DNA of 64,000 nucleotides from Anaeramoeba flamelloides (Eukaryota > Metamonada > Anaeramoebidae). The notes under the pieces are model-generated. The model had not been told where the DNA came from, searched no databases, and saw only the letters and a program-made list of their open reading frames with translations. Location of the stretch: NCBI GenBank assembly GCA_027625915.1, contig JANTQA010000015.1:2108001-2172000 (forward strand), in the 5' to 3' direction. This document shows, in pieces, positions 48,456-60,919 of the stretch. The translations under genes and the position numbers were made by a program. Each line of letters opens with the position of its first letter. The stretch's first letter is position 1.

Positions 48456-51033
48456 AAAGAAGAAGAACAACAACAATAATAATGCAAAGAAGAAGGGGAG
48501 AAACAGAAAAAAAATGTTACAATCAAAAAAAATTTTGAAATCATTATTAAAAAAAAATATAATCATTCATAAAACACATAATAAAAAACAATTACAAACC
48601 AAAACTAGTAGCACAGTTCAAGAACAATTATTTAAAAACACTGCGATGAAAATCACCATTAATAAAAAAAAGAATATTAAGTCAACTGGTAAATTGTCCC
48701 TAAATTTCCAAAGTAATTATTTAGATCAATTTCTCGAAATTGAAAAAAATGATAACGAAAATGAAAATTTTGAACATCAAAGAAAAAATAACGACGAAAA
48801 GGAAAATAACAATAAATTGATAAATCAAAAGGAAAATAGAGAAAAGAGAAAAGAAGAAGGAATTGAAAATAATGGAACAAATGAAAAAAAAGCTAAAATG
48901 AGAAATAAAGAAAAGGAAAATAACCAAAAAAGAGAAGATGAAAAAGAAAAATATAAATTAAATGATCAGTTTAAATTTGAAAATAATGGAACGGACCAAA
49001 ATGATGGCCATCAAAAGATAAAGGGAAAAGAGAGTATATTGATAAATCAAGAGAATAACAATGAAAAAAATGAAAATAAACAAAAAAACCAAAATGGAGA
49101 AGAAGAAAATGGAAATAAAATCAAAAAAAAGAACAAGAAAATTCATAATATTCGTCGTAATAAATCAATTGATCTTCGAAATAATGAAAATAATGTTGAA
49201 AAGAAAACTCAAAATATAAATATTCAAAAATATTTAAATAATTTGAATGATCTTATTAAATTCAAAAAAAGAACTCATCAAAAACTTACATTATTAGATG
49301 TACTACATTTAGATGCTGTTCGATTACAATTAAGATTAACAACAGAAATCCGTAATAAAAATTTTCAAGAACAGAACCTTAATCTTGAAACCTTTAATCC
49401 AAACAGATTTATTTTTTATAAAAATAAATGGGATATCGATAACTTGATGAAAAATAAAAAATTCCAAACAAAAATATGTTCAAATCCTAATTGTTATAAC
49501 ATTTTATCACCGCAAAACACATTCCAATGCATTTATTGTTTCAGGAAATATTGCTTAAATTATTTATCAAAAAAGACGATAAAAATTGTTGAATATCTTT
49601 GGGATAAACCACAAAGAGTATGTTTAAATTGTTTTGAAATAATTACACAGCAGAAAATTTTATTAAATTTTATCACATTAAAAAAAGAAAAAGAAAAAAG
49701 AGAATTTATCGAAAAGCAGTTGGTAACTACAAATCAACTTTTAAGGCAACTAAAAAAAAAAAAAAAATTAAAAAAAAATAGATTTAATTTGAAATTTAAT
49801 AAAAAAAATAAAGATTTAAAAAATGTTTCTCTTTTCCCGAAAGCTGATATAATAAAATCTGTCATTACTCATACAAATTCTCCAATAATAGAAACTGTTC
49901 TTTTCCCAACAAATTTGGAAAAATCAAATGAGAAATTTAAACAAAATTCTTTCCATTTAAATGATTATTGGTATTCGAACACGGGAATTAAAAAAATTGA
50001 AATCTTAATTGTCTTATCTGATGTCACAAAAATTAAAGAATTACAATTAATTGTCGACCCATTAGGATATAAAATTAATGATATTCCATCTATTAAAATA
50101 AATTTTGGTAAAAATTTAAAATCTTTTTCCTATTTTGATACCTGGGATCTTTTAAATAAATTTAATAAAAATTATAAAAATGTCAATGATGGCAAAAATG
50201 AGAAAAATGGAAAAGAGTATGCCAGAGGTTCTGGAAAGGTTGAAAATAAAAATGAAAATGAAAATTTGAAAAATAATTCAAATGTTAAAAATAATTCAAA
50301 TGTTAAAAATAATATAAGTTTTAAAAATAATGAAAAAAGTGAGTTCAAAGACAACAAAAATGAAAAAAGCATTATTAAACATAATAGCGACCAAAAAAAG
50401 TTAAAAGAAAATAACAATAAGGAAACGAATGAAATTTTAATAAAAGCTGGAACAATCTTAAAATTTCCAATTAATGAAAAAAAATTTGATAAAAAAATTC
50501 GTCTAGTATCTTTAATATTTTCTTTACCTGAAAACGGAGATGATGAAGAAGGAGTTGACGAAGAGGAAGAGGCTAAATTACATATTGGAAGAATTAGAAT
50601 TATTGGAATACCAAAAATAATTCCTTCGCCTGTTTATAATATCCAGCAGCTTAATTATTCACCAACACAAAATTTTGTATCAGATTTTTCTTTTATTAAA
50701 GCTTCATGGAAAAATTTTAATGCTCAAAAAAATATTTTAGAGTTATTATTTGAAAGGCAAAGAATATCTGGATTTGTTACAACAATTCAACATGGAGAAG
50801 ATGGTTGGTATTCACAAGCAAAAATTTATTTGGTATCAATTCATTATTTAAATCAAAATAAAAATTATTTTAAAGGCAAAAAAATTGGGAGATTTATTGT
50901 TCCAAAAACAAATGTATATAATAATTTAATTTATTATTTCCCAAAAAAAATTATTGGTAATAGAATTACCATACAATTTTTATCCAATTATGGCGGAAAG
51001 GATATTATACCTGGTAAAATTCAACTTTTTTAA
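39320..51033 (+). CDS. SAC9: SAC9-type phosphoinositide phosphatase, copy 2 (5 exons, intact)
   Basis: Exons are 39320-39376, 39519-39853, 42830-42943, 43040-43623 and 46364-51033. The sum is 5760 nt, giving 1919 residues with no break. The order of blocks equals plant SAC9: N-terminal Sac part (DTQLITIHPISG, TKWVKIQL), GLHFYCETLDLT, NEFLSEPFSNIGLRKWC, PRYLARGLNEKG, VWRRGTVPVHW, active site NCADSLDRTN (Cys 617, Arg 623), ISIQRRYQNV, LDAVRLQLR, the eight-Cys module (~1402-1454) and the DYWYSNTG/LGYKINDIP C-terminal region. A T/N/D-rich tract (nt 47206-47440) follows the active site, where plant SAC9 has its WW domain. More N/K/E-rich inserts make it longer than copy 1. The predicted role is PI(4,5)P2 or related phosphoinositide turnover on endomembranes. 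The start Met aligns with that of copy 1. Confidence 0.9.
39519..39853 (+). CDS. SAC9: SAC9 copy 2, exon 2 (Sac N-terminal part)
   Basis: It encodes FIISSLSTRNDTQLITIHP and onward to KTKWVKIQL, clearly the same segment as copy 1 exon 1. I place the donor at GT 39854 (gtttga, phase 2), which makes the tail after IQL the same length as in copy 1. A GT at 39848 is also in phase 2, so the end is uncertain by six bases. Confidence 0.75.
39854..42829 (+). other. SAC9 copy 2 intron 2 (2976 bp, repeat-filled)
   Basis: It occupies the same position and phase as the 129-bp intron 3136-3264 of copy 1. It contains a duplicated motif with poly-T (about 40523-40612), a poly-A run of about 29 (around 41130-41158), a TA microsatellite near 41538, and a repeat copy related to 9045-9560 (about 41600-42180). 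No gene was seen. Confidence 0.7.
41600..42180 (+). repeat. Dispersed repeat family C, copy 2
   Basis: Partner of 9045-9560, same orientation, in intron 2 of SAC9 copy 2. It is at a non-equivalent intron position, so it is not simply inherited with the gene duplication. Confidence 0.5.
42830..42943 (+). CDS. SAC9: SAC9 copy 2, exon 3
   Basis: A 114-nt exon encodes FEKKNLAKMINF then PLDGLHFYCETLDLT, with acceptor AG 42828-42829 and donor GTAAAT 42944. Its length and phases are identical to copy 1 exon 2. Confidence 0.8.
43040..43623 (+). CDS. SAC9: SAC9 copy 2, exon 4
   Basis: It begins after TTTTAG and encodes FDPDFVWNEFLSEPF, then an N/K/E-rich insert (about 43200-43540) and PGPRYLARGLNEKG. 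The donor is GTAACC at 43624. The Met at 43002 lies in the intron in front of the acceptor and is not used. Confidence 0.83.
43915..44290 (+). repeat. Dispersed repeat family F, copy 1
   Basis: In intron 4 of SAC9 copy 2. It shares CTCAATAATCATCAACATAA, AACTAATCTACAT and ACTAATA-AAGGATCA with 60335-60800. Confidence 0.65.
45683..46235 (+). mobile_element. MITE family B, copy 2
   Basis: In intron 4 of SAC9 copy 2, same orientation as copy 1. It starts TAAACACCATTCAAAAATTT and ends TTTTTTTGGAATTTAGTTTA. It shares the internal sequence throughout with scattered differences. Confidence 0.75.
46281..46350 (+). repeat. Exact 35-bp tandem duplication before a 3' splice site
   Basis: The unit begins ATTTATTACATTAATAAA and occurs twice without difference, ending 14 bp before exon 5 of SAC9 copy 2. 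Confidence 0.8.
46364..51033 (+). CDS. SAC9: SAC9 copy 2, exon 5 (catalytic core to C-terminus)
   Basis: The split Glu codon rebuilds EPGNELECEL. The catalytic Cys codon is at 47122-47124 and the Arg codon at 47140-47142. The exon is open without a break across several poly-Lys and poly-Asn tracts, unlike copy 1. It ends SNYGGKDIIPGKIQLF, matching the copy 1 end NYGGKELSSPKIILF. Confidence 0.9.
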
Positions 51034-51378
51034 TAAAATAAAATTTTTATTTGTATTCAACATAAAATTCAAAAGAAAAATAAATAAAAAAACAAAAGAA
51101 TATTTTATATAGATATTGTTCTTAAATTGTTTTATTCATTTCTATTCCAAAACAAATGAATGAATGAAATTCTTTTCTATATACATTAGTATATTTTTGA
51201 TAAATGTATTTATTTCTTAAAATTATCATCTTTTTGAGATTATTATTATTTTGTGAAAATTTTGTTTATGAACTATTCTTTTTACAAAACCAATTGTTTA
51301 GATATTGTTTCGAAATATAAAAAAATTATATTTATACGCAATTCATTATGATTGCTAAAAACAATTAAATAATAAGAA

Positions 51379-51409
<31 letters not shown>

Positions 51410-51426
51410 AAAACAATTAATTTAAA

Positions 51427-51990
51427 ATAAACTCCATTTTACTCAAAGTGTCACCTCCAAAAATGAAAAATCCACTTTTAATATAAGAATCAACCAAACT
51501 TTGGTTGTTTAGAAATAATTGAATGATAATCTTCAGAGGAAAGTTAATATTCATAAAAGAAATACCTGACAAATCATAAATTTTTGAAAAAAATAAAATG
51601 TTAAAAAAATTTTTAGATCTATTTCATTGGAACGTCTTGTGCAAAATTTCTAAATTTCTTTAGAAAATTAAAATTGTTGAAATAAGATTTTTGAATTGTA
51701 AATGTATGAATTTTAAAAGAAAATAAACAACTTTATTTTCTTAATTTTAATTTGGAGTTTTTAAAACATTTATTTTTTTCTAATTGACTTTTTAAAAAAA
51801 AAATTTAAAAAAAATAGTAAAAATCAAAAAGCAAAAAAAAAAGGAAAATTATCCTAAATGAGATAAAATGATTAGATTTAAAAAGTAAAAATATATTTTG
51901 AGAAGAAAACTAGAATAAACTTATATATTAGGTTCTATTTATTCAATAAAACTGTAACCCGTTGACTGAAAAAGGTTTTGTTTATAAAAC
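51427..51990 (+). repeat. Dispersed repeat family E, copy 2
   Basis: Partner of 36797-37400, same orientation. It lies downstream of SAC9 copy 2 and ends near CCCGTTGACTGAAAAAGG. Confidence 0.6.
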
Positions 51991-52345
51991 TTTTAATTGT
52001 AGAGTAATTTTTCTATAATTCTTCTTGGATTTTTTTAAAATCTAAATGAAGATTTTTCTCATTTCTCAATTGATAGTTTGTAATATCTTCATTGAAATAA
52101 TGTTGAATTAAAGTAATCATAATCAATTTTTTACTTATTTCGTTACACAATAAAATCAAATGATACAAAAGTTCATAATCATAAAAAAAAGAATTTTGTA
52201 AAAAAAAAAAAATAAATAAGAATATTTTTGAATACTACTATATTTATTTAAATATTTAAAAAAGAATTTTGTTTCAATTTATTTTTTGCAAAGTTAATGT
52301 AAATATATCGGCATTTGATAAGACAACATAAGAATTCAAAATCAA

Positions 52346-52884
52346 TTTTCCGAAACCAAATTCCATAAATTTGGACACGTTTAAACTGTAGAAAGAATAA
52401 CAAAAACACACTTTACATTCAATTTGGAAATAATTTTGATTGTACAAATTATTTCATTTTTCTATCTTTTTTGTTATGTTTTCATTTTCTTTTTTAACGT
52501 TACGCAATCTATTTCGGTTAGATCTGTAATTTTTTTTCAATGGTCGATAAAAGGTTAGTGTCGAGTTTGTTAAATTGAAAAATCACATTGAATTGGTTTA
52601 TGATATCTTATCATTTGATCAAAACACAATGGTTCGTGAAATTTCAACAAGTTTAGCAATTTATTTTTGGTTCCACCCATTTCATTATTTTGGACATATT
52701 TATTTTTATTTTTTCTTTTTTTCTTTTATTTGGATCAAAATGATTACTTATAAAAACATTATTACTGGGTAACTTAAATGCTGTTTTATATTACGTTTGG
52801 AAAAAGATAATAAATTGAGTTTTTTTTTTATTTATCGATTTTTGATTTTAGGTGTATCCAAATTTTTGGAATGGGGTTTAGTTC
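52346..52884 (-). mobile_element. MITE family B, copy 3 (inverted)
   Basis: Reverse orientation. It begins AAACCAAATTCCATAAATTT and ends TTTTTGGAATGGGGTTTA. It lies between SAC9 copy 2 and MON2. The ORF 52575-52772 is inside it and is unlikely to be a gene. Confidence 0.75.
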
Positions 52885-54143
52885 CAATGTTTTAAAACTT
52901 ATAATTGATTATATTTGTATATAATTGAAATTATTTTTTCCATTTTTATCTTTTTCTTTTTTCTTATTGACAAGAGAGTGAGGGTAATTGAATTCGTAAA
53001 CTATTGAGCAAAAAAAAAAGTTAAACACATTTTACAATAAAAAGGATTTATATGAGTTACAGAGAACTTCAAGCAACCAAATTATTTTGATTTTGATTTT
53101 TTTTTTTTTTTTTTTTTTTGATAGAATTTCTTCTTTCAAATTTCAATACAAAAAACTTAATCAATCATTTAATATCAGTTGAAAATTCAACTTTAAATTG
53201 ATAAAATTAAACAATTAAAATCTTTTTTTTGGAATATTACTTAATTTATAAGTAAAAAAATTGAAAGATCATAAAAATCATTTTTATTATGTTTACGTAT
53301 CAGAAATAAAAATTTGTTGTAAAAAAGATTTTATTTTTTTAAGGAGAAAAAACAAAAAAAAAATAAGTTACTTTAATCCTATTATTTGAGTTCTAAATAG
53401 GTAAAATTTCTTTTTAAAATTGATTTTATATTTTTAATAAATTCATTTTTATTTTTATTGCTACCTTTTACCGAAAATCTTGTTTTGTTTAACTATTTCC
53501 AAAAATTTAAGATATTTTTATTTTGGTAAAGTTTTTAATAATTAGCATTCTATCAAATGTGAGTGTAATTTGCCTTCTTGGTTAATTTACAAGAATTTTT
53601 TTTTTTGTTGTTTTTTCAGTATTAACTATTTTATTCTAACTGTGAGTAAAAACAAAAAAAAATACAAATTTTAACAGATTCAAAATTTCCTATATCGATC
53701 GAATAAACCATTACAGACCCTCAATAAAACTACGTTTTTATAAAAAATATTTCTTATATTATTTCATTTTTTTTTTTTTTTTGACAAAAAAACTTATAAT
53801 ATTTTCAAAAACAATATTTAATAATTAGTTTTCAATAATTTTGTTATATTACAAATAACAATATTTTAGATTTCAATAAAAAACAAAATAAGATGAATTT
53901 TTTTTATCCAATCACACATTAAATCAATTTCGTGAAAATTTTGAATTAAATATTTAAAATTAAATTATTATTATTTATTTATTTACTTATAATACCACTT
54001 TTAATAATTTTAAAAATTGTAAAAAGATGATAATTAAAATAAAATTATTAACTAAAAAGGAATTTTAGAAAGAAAAAAAAAAAAAAAAGAGGAGAAAAAA
54101 AAAAAAAAGAAACAAACAAACTAAAAAGCCAAGTAATAGGAAA

Positions 54144-56504
54144 TTACTTTAATCCCAATTCGGAAGAAATTAGAAGAAATATTTTTTGAATCTGTTTTGG
54201 GATTTTTTTTGATTTAATACCAAAAAATGTACAAAAAAATGGGAAAAGAGAAATTAAATGAGATTTCTTTCCATTATAATAATTGTTCATTTTTAATTTT
54301 TTTTTTAAAATATTTTGTAAAAAATTTTCATTGATTACGGAAATAAACATTTGCTTTTCAATTTCACTTTCATATAATAATTGTAATAATAATAACACGT
54401 GTTGAACAAATTGGTTAGCATTTTTTATGTCTTGTTTTTTTATTTTTTTTTTTTTAATTGTCTTTTTTTTATTTTTTTTGTTTGTATTTTTTTTCTTGTT
54501 TTTAATACGTTTCTTTTTAGCTCTCTTTTCATATTTTAAGAAATCATCCAAAATAATAAAAGTTAATTGAAGAATTTTTTCAAGACCTAATTTGATTGTT
54601 TGGTCATCATTAATATTGATATTTAAAGTTGTGAATATTGTTTTTAAACATTGTTGTATGTACTCATCAATTGTTGTTATTGTGCCAAAATTTCTTTGAA
54701 CTTGTAATTTTTCGGAAGTCGTGAGTACTGAACCATTGAATAAGAGTCCAATTAATTGAGATTTATATTCAACTTTTGAAAATTTAAAATCATTCAAAAT
54801 CAAGAAATCAATTAATTGAATACATTGTATCATTTCTGGATCAATTTCAATTTCGTTTTGTTTTAAATTATTGCTTTGCAAAAGTTGTAATAATATTTTT
54901 AAAATTAATTCCCTAATTTCATTTTTTTCTGCATTGTGCTTAACGTTTTCATTCTCCTTATCCCTTTTCTTATCATTATTTTTATTCTTGTTCTTATCCT
55001 TAGTCTTATAACTACTTTTTTTCTTTTTATTATCATAATCACGATCTTCATTGTTATGGCTACTGTTATTTTTTAAGTTATTACCAATAAAAAGAAATTT
55101 CGTAATATTAATAAAAGTTTGAATTATCGAAGTTCTAACTGTTACATATTTTGTTTCATTAAAGATGTCTGATTTGATAATCAAGTAAAAAAATTGAAAG
55201 AAATTTGGACAAGTTTTTATTGAGGAATCTTTAGGAAGTATATGACAAAATAATGAAGAAAAAATTTCAATTGTTTTATTAATTATTGAAATATTATCAC
55301 TAAGTCGAAAATCATTAATTGGTAAATTATTAAAATTAATAATTCCATTTTTTTCAAAATAATCATCAAAAAAAAATTGGTTTTTTGATTGGTTTTTTTC
55401 AATAATTAGATTTATTAAGGAGTTGAAGATCAAATTAACATATTCTGGATTGTGAATTGGTTTAATTATAGTTATTAAATCAATAATTCCAAAAGGAACT
55501 TTAGGAAATTTTGGGAAATTATTTTTTTGATTTATATTTTGTTTTTCATTTTTATAAAATAAATTTATTAAATCCCACATTTTTTTATATTGCTTGAAAG
55601 AAAATTGATCCAAATTAATTTTTGATAATACCATCTTAAATACTTTGATTGAAGAAATTAATATTTTTTGATAAAACGATGGTGATAATTGAAGGAAATT
55701 ACTATGCAATATTTCAAAATCATCCCAACATTTATCAAGATATTTTCTTTTCTTTTCTTCAATTTCTTTCGATTTTTTTTTTTCAATTTGTTTCAAATTC
55801 TTTTTATTTTTTTTTTTATTTTTCTTTTTGTTTTTCTTTTTACTTTTCGAATTTGCTTTTGAATTTGTTTTATCTTTGATTCCCTTTTCTTCTTCTTTAT
55901 TAGAATTGTTTTCATTTTCCTGGATGACCATTCGATGACTTTTTATATTACATATAAATAAATTACTAAAACTTTCAATTCCCGTTAAACAAAGCTCTTC
56001 TGAATGATCATTTGAAATTGTTATAATAATATTTAAAATAAAATCAACAAATTTTTTATAACTTTTAGTTTGAAAAAATTGTTCAAAAAATTGTTCAAAT
56101 ATATTAATTAATCCGATAATCGCCTCTTTTAATGTACCAGAAAATTGCTTTTCTTGTGTATTTCTTGAATAATGTATTAATATTGGTATTGCTTTCCCCG
56201 TTGATTGATCTGTACCTAATTGAGGAATGATGGATTGTTTTCTATCATTCGAAATATTCCGAGATTCATTGTGTTGTTTAATAATTAAAGAAATTAATTT
56301 TATTAATACGTTATCAATAATAATATTCAATTCATTTTCTGTCAAATGCTTACAATTTGTTGCAAAAATAGAAAAAAAGGTTCTTAAACAGCATCCTCTA
56401 ACTTCAAAGCGTAAATCTGTTATTAAATCTAAAAATTTCATATAAATGAAAATCCAAATACTTTGATAAATATTATCTTGGGAATCATCATCCTTATTAC
56501 TATA

Positions 56505-56540
<36 letters not shown>

Positions 56541-59500
56541 TTTATTATTTATTTCATTAATATTTGATTCGATAAATAATTTATTTAAACCATTTAAGAT
56601 TTTTTTATTTGATGAAACATAATCCGAAACTTTCCAAATCAATTCAATTGATATTAAAGTAATGTTAGTATCGATTTGTTGTTTTCCAAAAGAGATTAAA
56701 ATGTTAATTAATTTCGGAATAAATATAATAGGAACTGAAGAAATTAAATCGGTACATATTTCTGTTAAAGATTTAATTCCAATAGAAAGTAATTTTAATT
56801 GAGGTTCTTTCATTTCTGTACTTTTTAGAATGATATCTAAAACAAACCCCCAGCCATTTTTAAATTTTTGGCCATAAGATTGAATAAATTCAAAAAGTGT
56901 ATTATAAATAAGCTCATGATACTCAAGAAAATTTAAATTTATTATTTTTAATAATAATAATAGGAAATCTTCTGAATTTATTTTTGTCGTTTCAGTTGTT
57001 TTTACAATTTCATTTTTTGGCGAATTATCATTCTCATTCTTTTTTTCTTTATCATTCTTAACATTAACATTCTTCTGATTTTGATAATCGAAATATGCTT
57101 TAATGTTTTTAATAATTAAATTCAAACCGATTAATCGTATTCCTGTATTGTCATGTGCATAAATTTCTAATAAATGATTAAATAAAAGCCTTTTCCAAAT
57201 TAAATGAATTCTATAAAAATTATTTTGAATTATGATAGTTAAATAATACAATCCGAAATTTTGCTTGATTAATAGATTTTGAGGAACATTTTTATTTGTA
57301 AAATTATCATTCTCATTCTTTTGTTCTTTATCATTCTTTTTATTGAATGTGTTTAAATAATGTATTAAATATTCCTGGGAAACAGAAATTAATGCCTGTG
57401 ATAAATCAATAAAGTACTTATCAGATTTATCGGAATTTATTGAATTAAAAAACCGATCTAAACTATCATGTAAAAATTGGATTTCGATGTCTAAAGTTTC
57501 ATTATTAATGGATAAATTATTATTATTTTTCTTCATACTTTGATAATAATTTATTTCTTCTTTCATAAATTGAAATGCACGGAGTAACAAGAGCCAAGAA
57601 TCATCTAAGTAGGAGCCAAAAATTTGCGCTATATTGAATAACATTTTTAATGCTAATGTATTTCGATTATTTAAAAATGGATGTTCGTTTAATCTGGTAT
57701 TTGTAACAAAATCCAATGAAAAATTAAAAGAAGATGTTGTTGTTTCGTTATTGATCGATAATGTCCGAGGTCCATAAATTACATTTTTTTGCGAAGAGCA
57801 GTTCTTTATTAATGACATTAGCACCGCATCACGTGCTACATCACATTTCACTATACAACATATCCCAATGAATGCTTGATAGCTATGAAGAATCATTTGG
57901 ATTAGTCTATTATTTTCCGAATGATCAATAATAAATGTAAAGGCTGTTAAGATACAATGCCAAATTTTTTCACAAATCTCATTAATATCTTTATTATTTT
58001 TTTGAAAAAGATTGATTAATTTTTGATACTTTTCTTTCTCTTTCTCTTTTTCCCCTTGGATCTTTATTTCCGTTGAATCAACCCTTTCATTTTCTTTTTT
58101 GCTTGTTTTATCTTTTTCGCTTTCATTTTCATTTTCTCCTAAGGGAACGTTTTTTTCAAAAATTTCTTTTGACAAATTTGCTTCGTGATAAAGTGAACTT
58201 ATTAGTAAAACAATTGTTTCAATTGAAAGTGTAATTGGGTATTCGTTTTTAACCATAATTTCATTAGTGTTAATATTTAATCTATTCAATAGAATGGGCT
58301 TTTTTTTCGAATTTTGAATATTGATTTGTTTAAAATTATCTTCATTGGCAATTTGGTTGCACATAGGACCTACAATAATTTCTTTTATAACGGTGATCGA
58401 TTTTGAAAAGATTTGGGTGCTACTCTCTTTTTGATCATATTCCCGATAGAGCCAATAAATGATTTTCGGATTGGAAAAAATTTCTCTTAAGACTTCCAGA
58501 ATTGAGGAAATTAACCAAATAGGTGTGTGGTTTAAATCTTGCTCAGTCTTGAAATTCTTTTTTTGTTTTTGTTTCGACGGTAAAATTAATAATTGTATCA
58601 AATCTTTTAAAATGATTTCTAATTCCATTTTAAAAGGATCAGAGATTTTGATAATCAGGACAGCAATTATTCGTAAAATCCGAATGCTCCTTGAAAACTC
58701 CTTTGGTAAAGAAAAAAATGCCAAAATTATTGGAAATAATTGATTCCTAATTAGAGTAATAAAATCTTTGTGCATCTTAATCAGTTTGGTTTGGGTATTT
58801 AAAATGCTTTCTAATAAATCTAAACACAGATTTGATAATTTATTTAAATCCTTATTTTGCTCCAAATTTAACCACACAGGCGATTCCCCGTCAGACAATA
58901 AACAAAAATCTTGAAACAATAAATAAGCATCAACATAAGGGAAGGATAACCCGCTTGGTGGTTGGTATTGCTTTCCTAATCTTAAAAGAGTTTTTTCTGG
59001 TAATTTGTATTTTGCTTGTATTTCTTTTACTTTTTCTTCTTCTTTTTTGTTTTCTTTTTCTTTTTCTTTTTCTTTTTCTTCTTCTTTTTCTTCTTCTTCT
59101 TCTTTTTCTGTTTCTTTTTCGTTAAGTTGAGATGTTTTTTTTTTTTTTTCTTTTTCTTTCTCAATTTCTTTTTCTTTTTCTTCTGTTTTTTTTTTCTCTG
59201 TTTCTTTTTCAGTTTCGTTGACCTTGTTCGTTTCATGTTCTTTTTTTTTTTTTTTTTCTTTTTCTTCTTCTTCAATCGACTGGATTCTTTCAAAAATGCT
59301 GTTACATATTTGTCTCAAAGTTGCAGCTGAAGTTCCTTTAAGTATATCTTCATCAAGAGAATAAAGATAATAAACGTTTTGAAATATCCCAGCTAACAAC
59401 TCGCCATGGATCTCATTTTTATAATTTGTAACAATAGTGATCATACCTTGTAAGATTTTGAATTGCACTGTCGGGTGCTTTTGATTCGGGGATTTTCTTT

Positions 59501-59819
59501 TTGAAAGTTTCATAAAGACTTGAATCACTTTTCCTAATGCTTCGTAATCCAACAAATGTTCTGTAATCAGTTGAAATATCGAATTAATGGCAAGAAGGCA
59601 ATTCTTTTCATTACTTGATAAGCAAAATAATAAAAAAGTACCAAGTATTTCGCTATTGCTGTGAATAACCTGTTTTGGGACTTGATCTGGTTCCATGAGA
59701 TTTAATTTTCGAAGTTCAAGTAGTGCCGTTTCACATGCATTATGCTCCTCGCTTTCTCGTTTTGTTTCTTTTGCTAATTTTCTAAGATCGTTTTGTAATC
59801 GAATTGAGATTTTATTCAT
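54144..59819 (-). CDS. MON2: MON2/Mon2p-like TGN-endosome trafficking protein
   Basis: A single open frame of 1891 residues, slightly longer than human MON2 and yeast Mon2p. Family members are large-GEF-like scaffolds without a Sec7 domain, on the TGN and endosomes, working with DOPEY/flippase and in retrograde trafficking. The N-terminus (LQNDLRKLAKETKRE, then TSAATLRQI) fits the DCB region. The block PYVDAYLLFQDFCLL followed by LDLLESILN is the typical HUS-type sequence. FEVRGCCLRTFFSI and ILIHYSRNTQEKQF match the later conserved region of MON2. A Lys/Glu-rich insert of about 90 residues (59016-59290) separates DCB and HUS. Further Asn and Lys tracts occur (56500-56560; 55790-55860; 54430-54530). 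It starts at the ATG complementary to 59817-59819. No intron is needed. Confidence 0.88.
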
Positions 59820-60334
59820 AAAATAAATAGAAAAAGAAATTTTAATCCAAAAAATGAGAGTTTTTGAATTGAAAGTTCTTCTTTGTAAGATTGACTTTTC
59901 AAACTAGAATTTTCTTTTTCATCACATTTTCTTTAACCAGACCATATGGCTAATTTGTCCATTAACATTTCTTTTTTTGTACCAAAATTTAAGTATTGAT
60001 AAACCGAAAAAAAGTTAATAATTTTTTGGCTTCTTTTTCTTTTTTTAAGGGATTAGCATAACTAGTGATTTTTCTATTATTAAAAATATGCTGCAATTGG
60101 GTGTTAATGATATTGTTTCACATGGCTCAAATAGTTCTAAAAAATCTATTATAAATCTTACTGATCAATAAATTATTCCATTTTTAACTCAAGATTACTA
60201 TTAAAAAATTGGAATTTTGATTTTTTTTTAATTCCATATCCAAATCTAAAAATAGAAACCCTAATAATTCTATTACAGAATTTAAGAATTAATATTCATA
60301 ACCTCCAAAAGTAAAATATTTTTTATTTTTTTTT

Positions 60335-60800
60335 GAATTTCAAAGATAAACTCAATAATCATCAACATAAAAGCACAAAGATTGATCAGTTTTGTTTGCT
60401 TTTGATGAAGATACTTGTATCATCAATATATTTCCATGATTTGAGAAATAATTTGAAGGATTTACTGAATAATATTTAATATATAAAAACATAAATTTTG
60501 ATTATTATTGTTTTTTTTTTTTTGGTAAAGTTAGTTGAATTGTTAATATATCTCTAATCTATGGAATAATTTATAAAAAAATAATCCTATAGTTAATTAT
60601 CTAATTTTTTGAAAAGATTGAATTTTTTAACAACTAATCTACATATCTCAACAATTTTAAGAGAGATATTTTGCAACTTTATGGTCCGCATATTAATAAT
60701 TAAACCTTGAAATTTGTACTGAAATGTTTATTATTTTCAAATTTTCTAGATTCTTTACTAATATAAGGATCAAGTTATAATTGATGAGATCAACTTGTAA
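60335..60800 (+). repeat. Dispersed repeat family F, copy 2
   Basis: Partner of 43915-44290, same orientation, upstream of MON2. It is somewhat longer because of extra internal sequence after TTTTGTTTGCTTTT. Confidence 0.65.
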
Positions 60801-60919
60801 TACTATTTTGAATAGGATTTTTAAAAAATTTTTACCATTGAGAAAAGAATACTATTTATATTCAAAAACAACATCCTTGAATTTTAAATTTTTATGTGGT
60901 ATACACAAATCTCTTTCAT

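Larger units (their letters stand above)
51034..54143. other. Convergent intergenic region, SAC9 copy 2 / MON2
   Basis: Both genes end toward this stretch. It holds family E copy 2 and MITE B copy 3. AATAAA-type words follow the SAC9 stop at once (51033-51045). No gene was seen. Confidence 0.55.

Noticed and set aside
59027-59330. Poly-Phe and poly-Lys ORFs opposite the MON2 K/E tract
   Set aside because: They are frame shadows of the K/E-coding repeat; MON2 on the minus strand explains the region.
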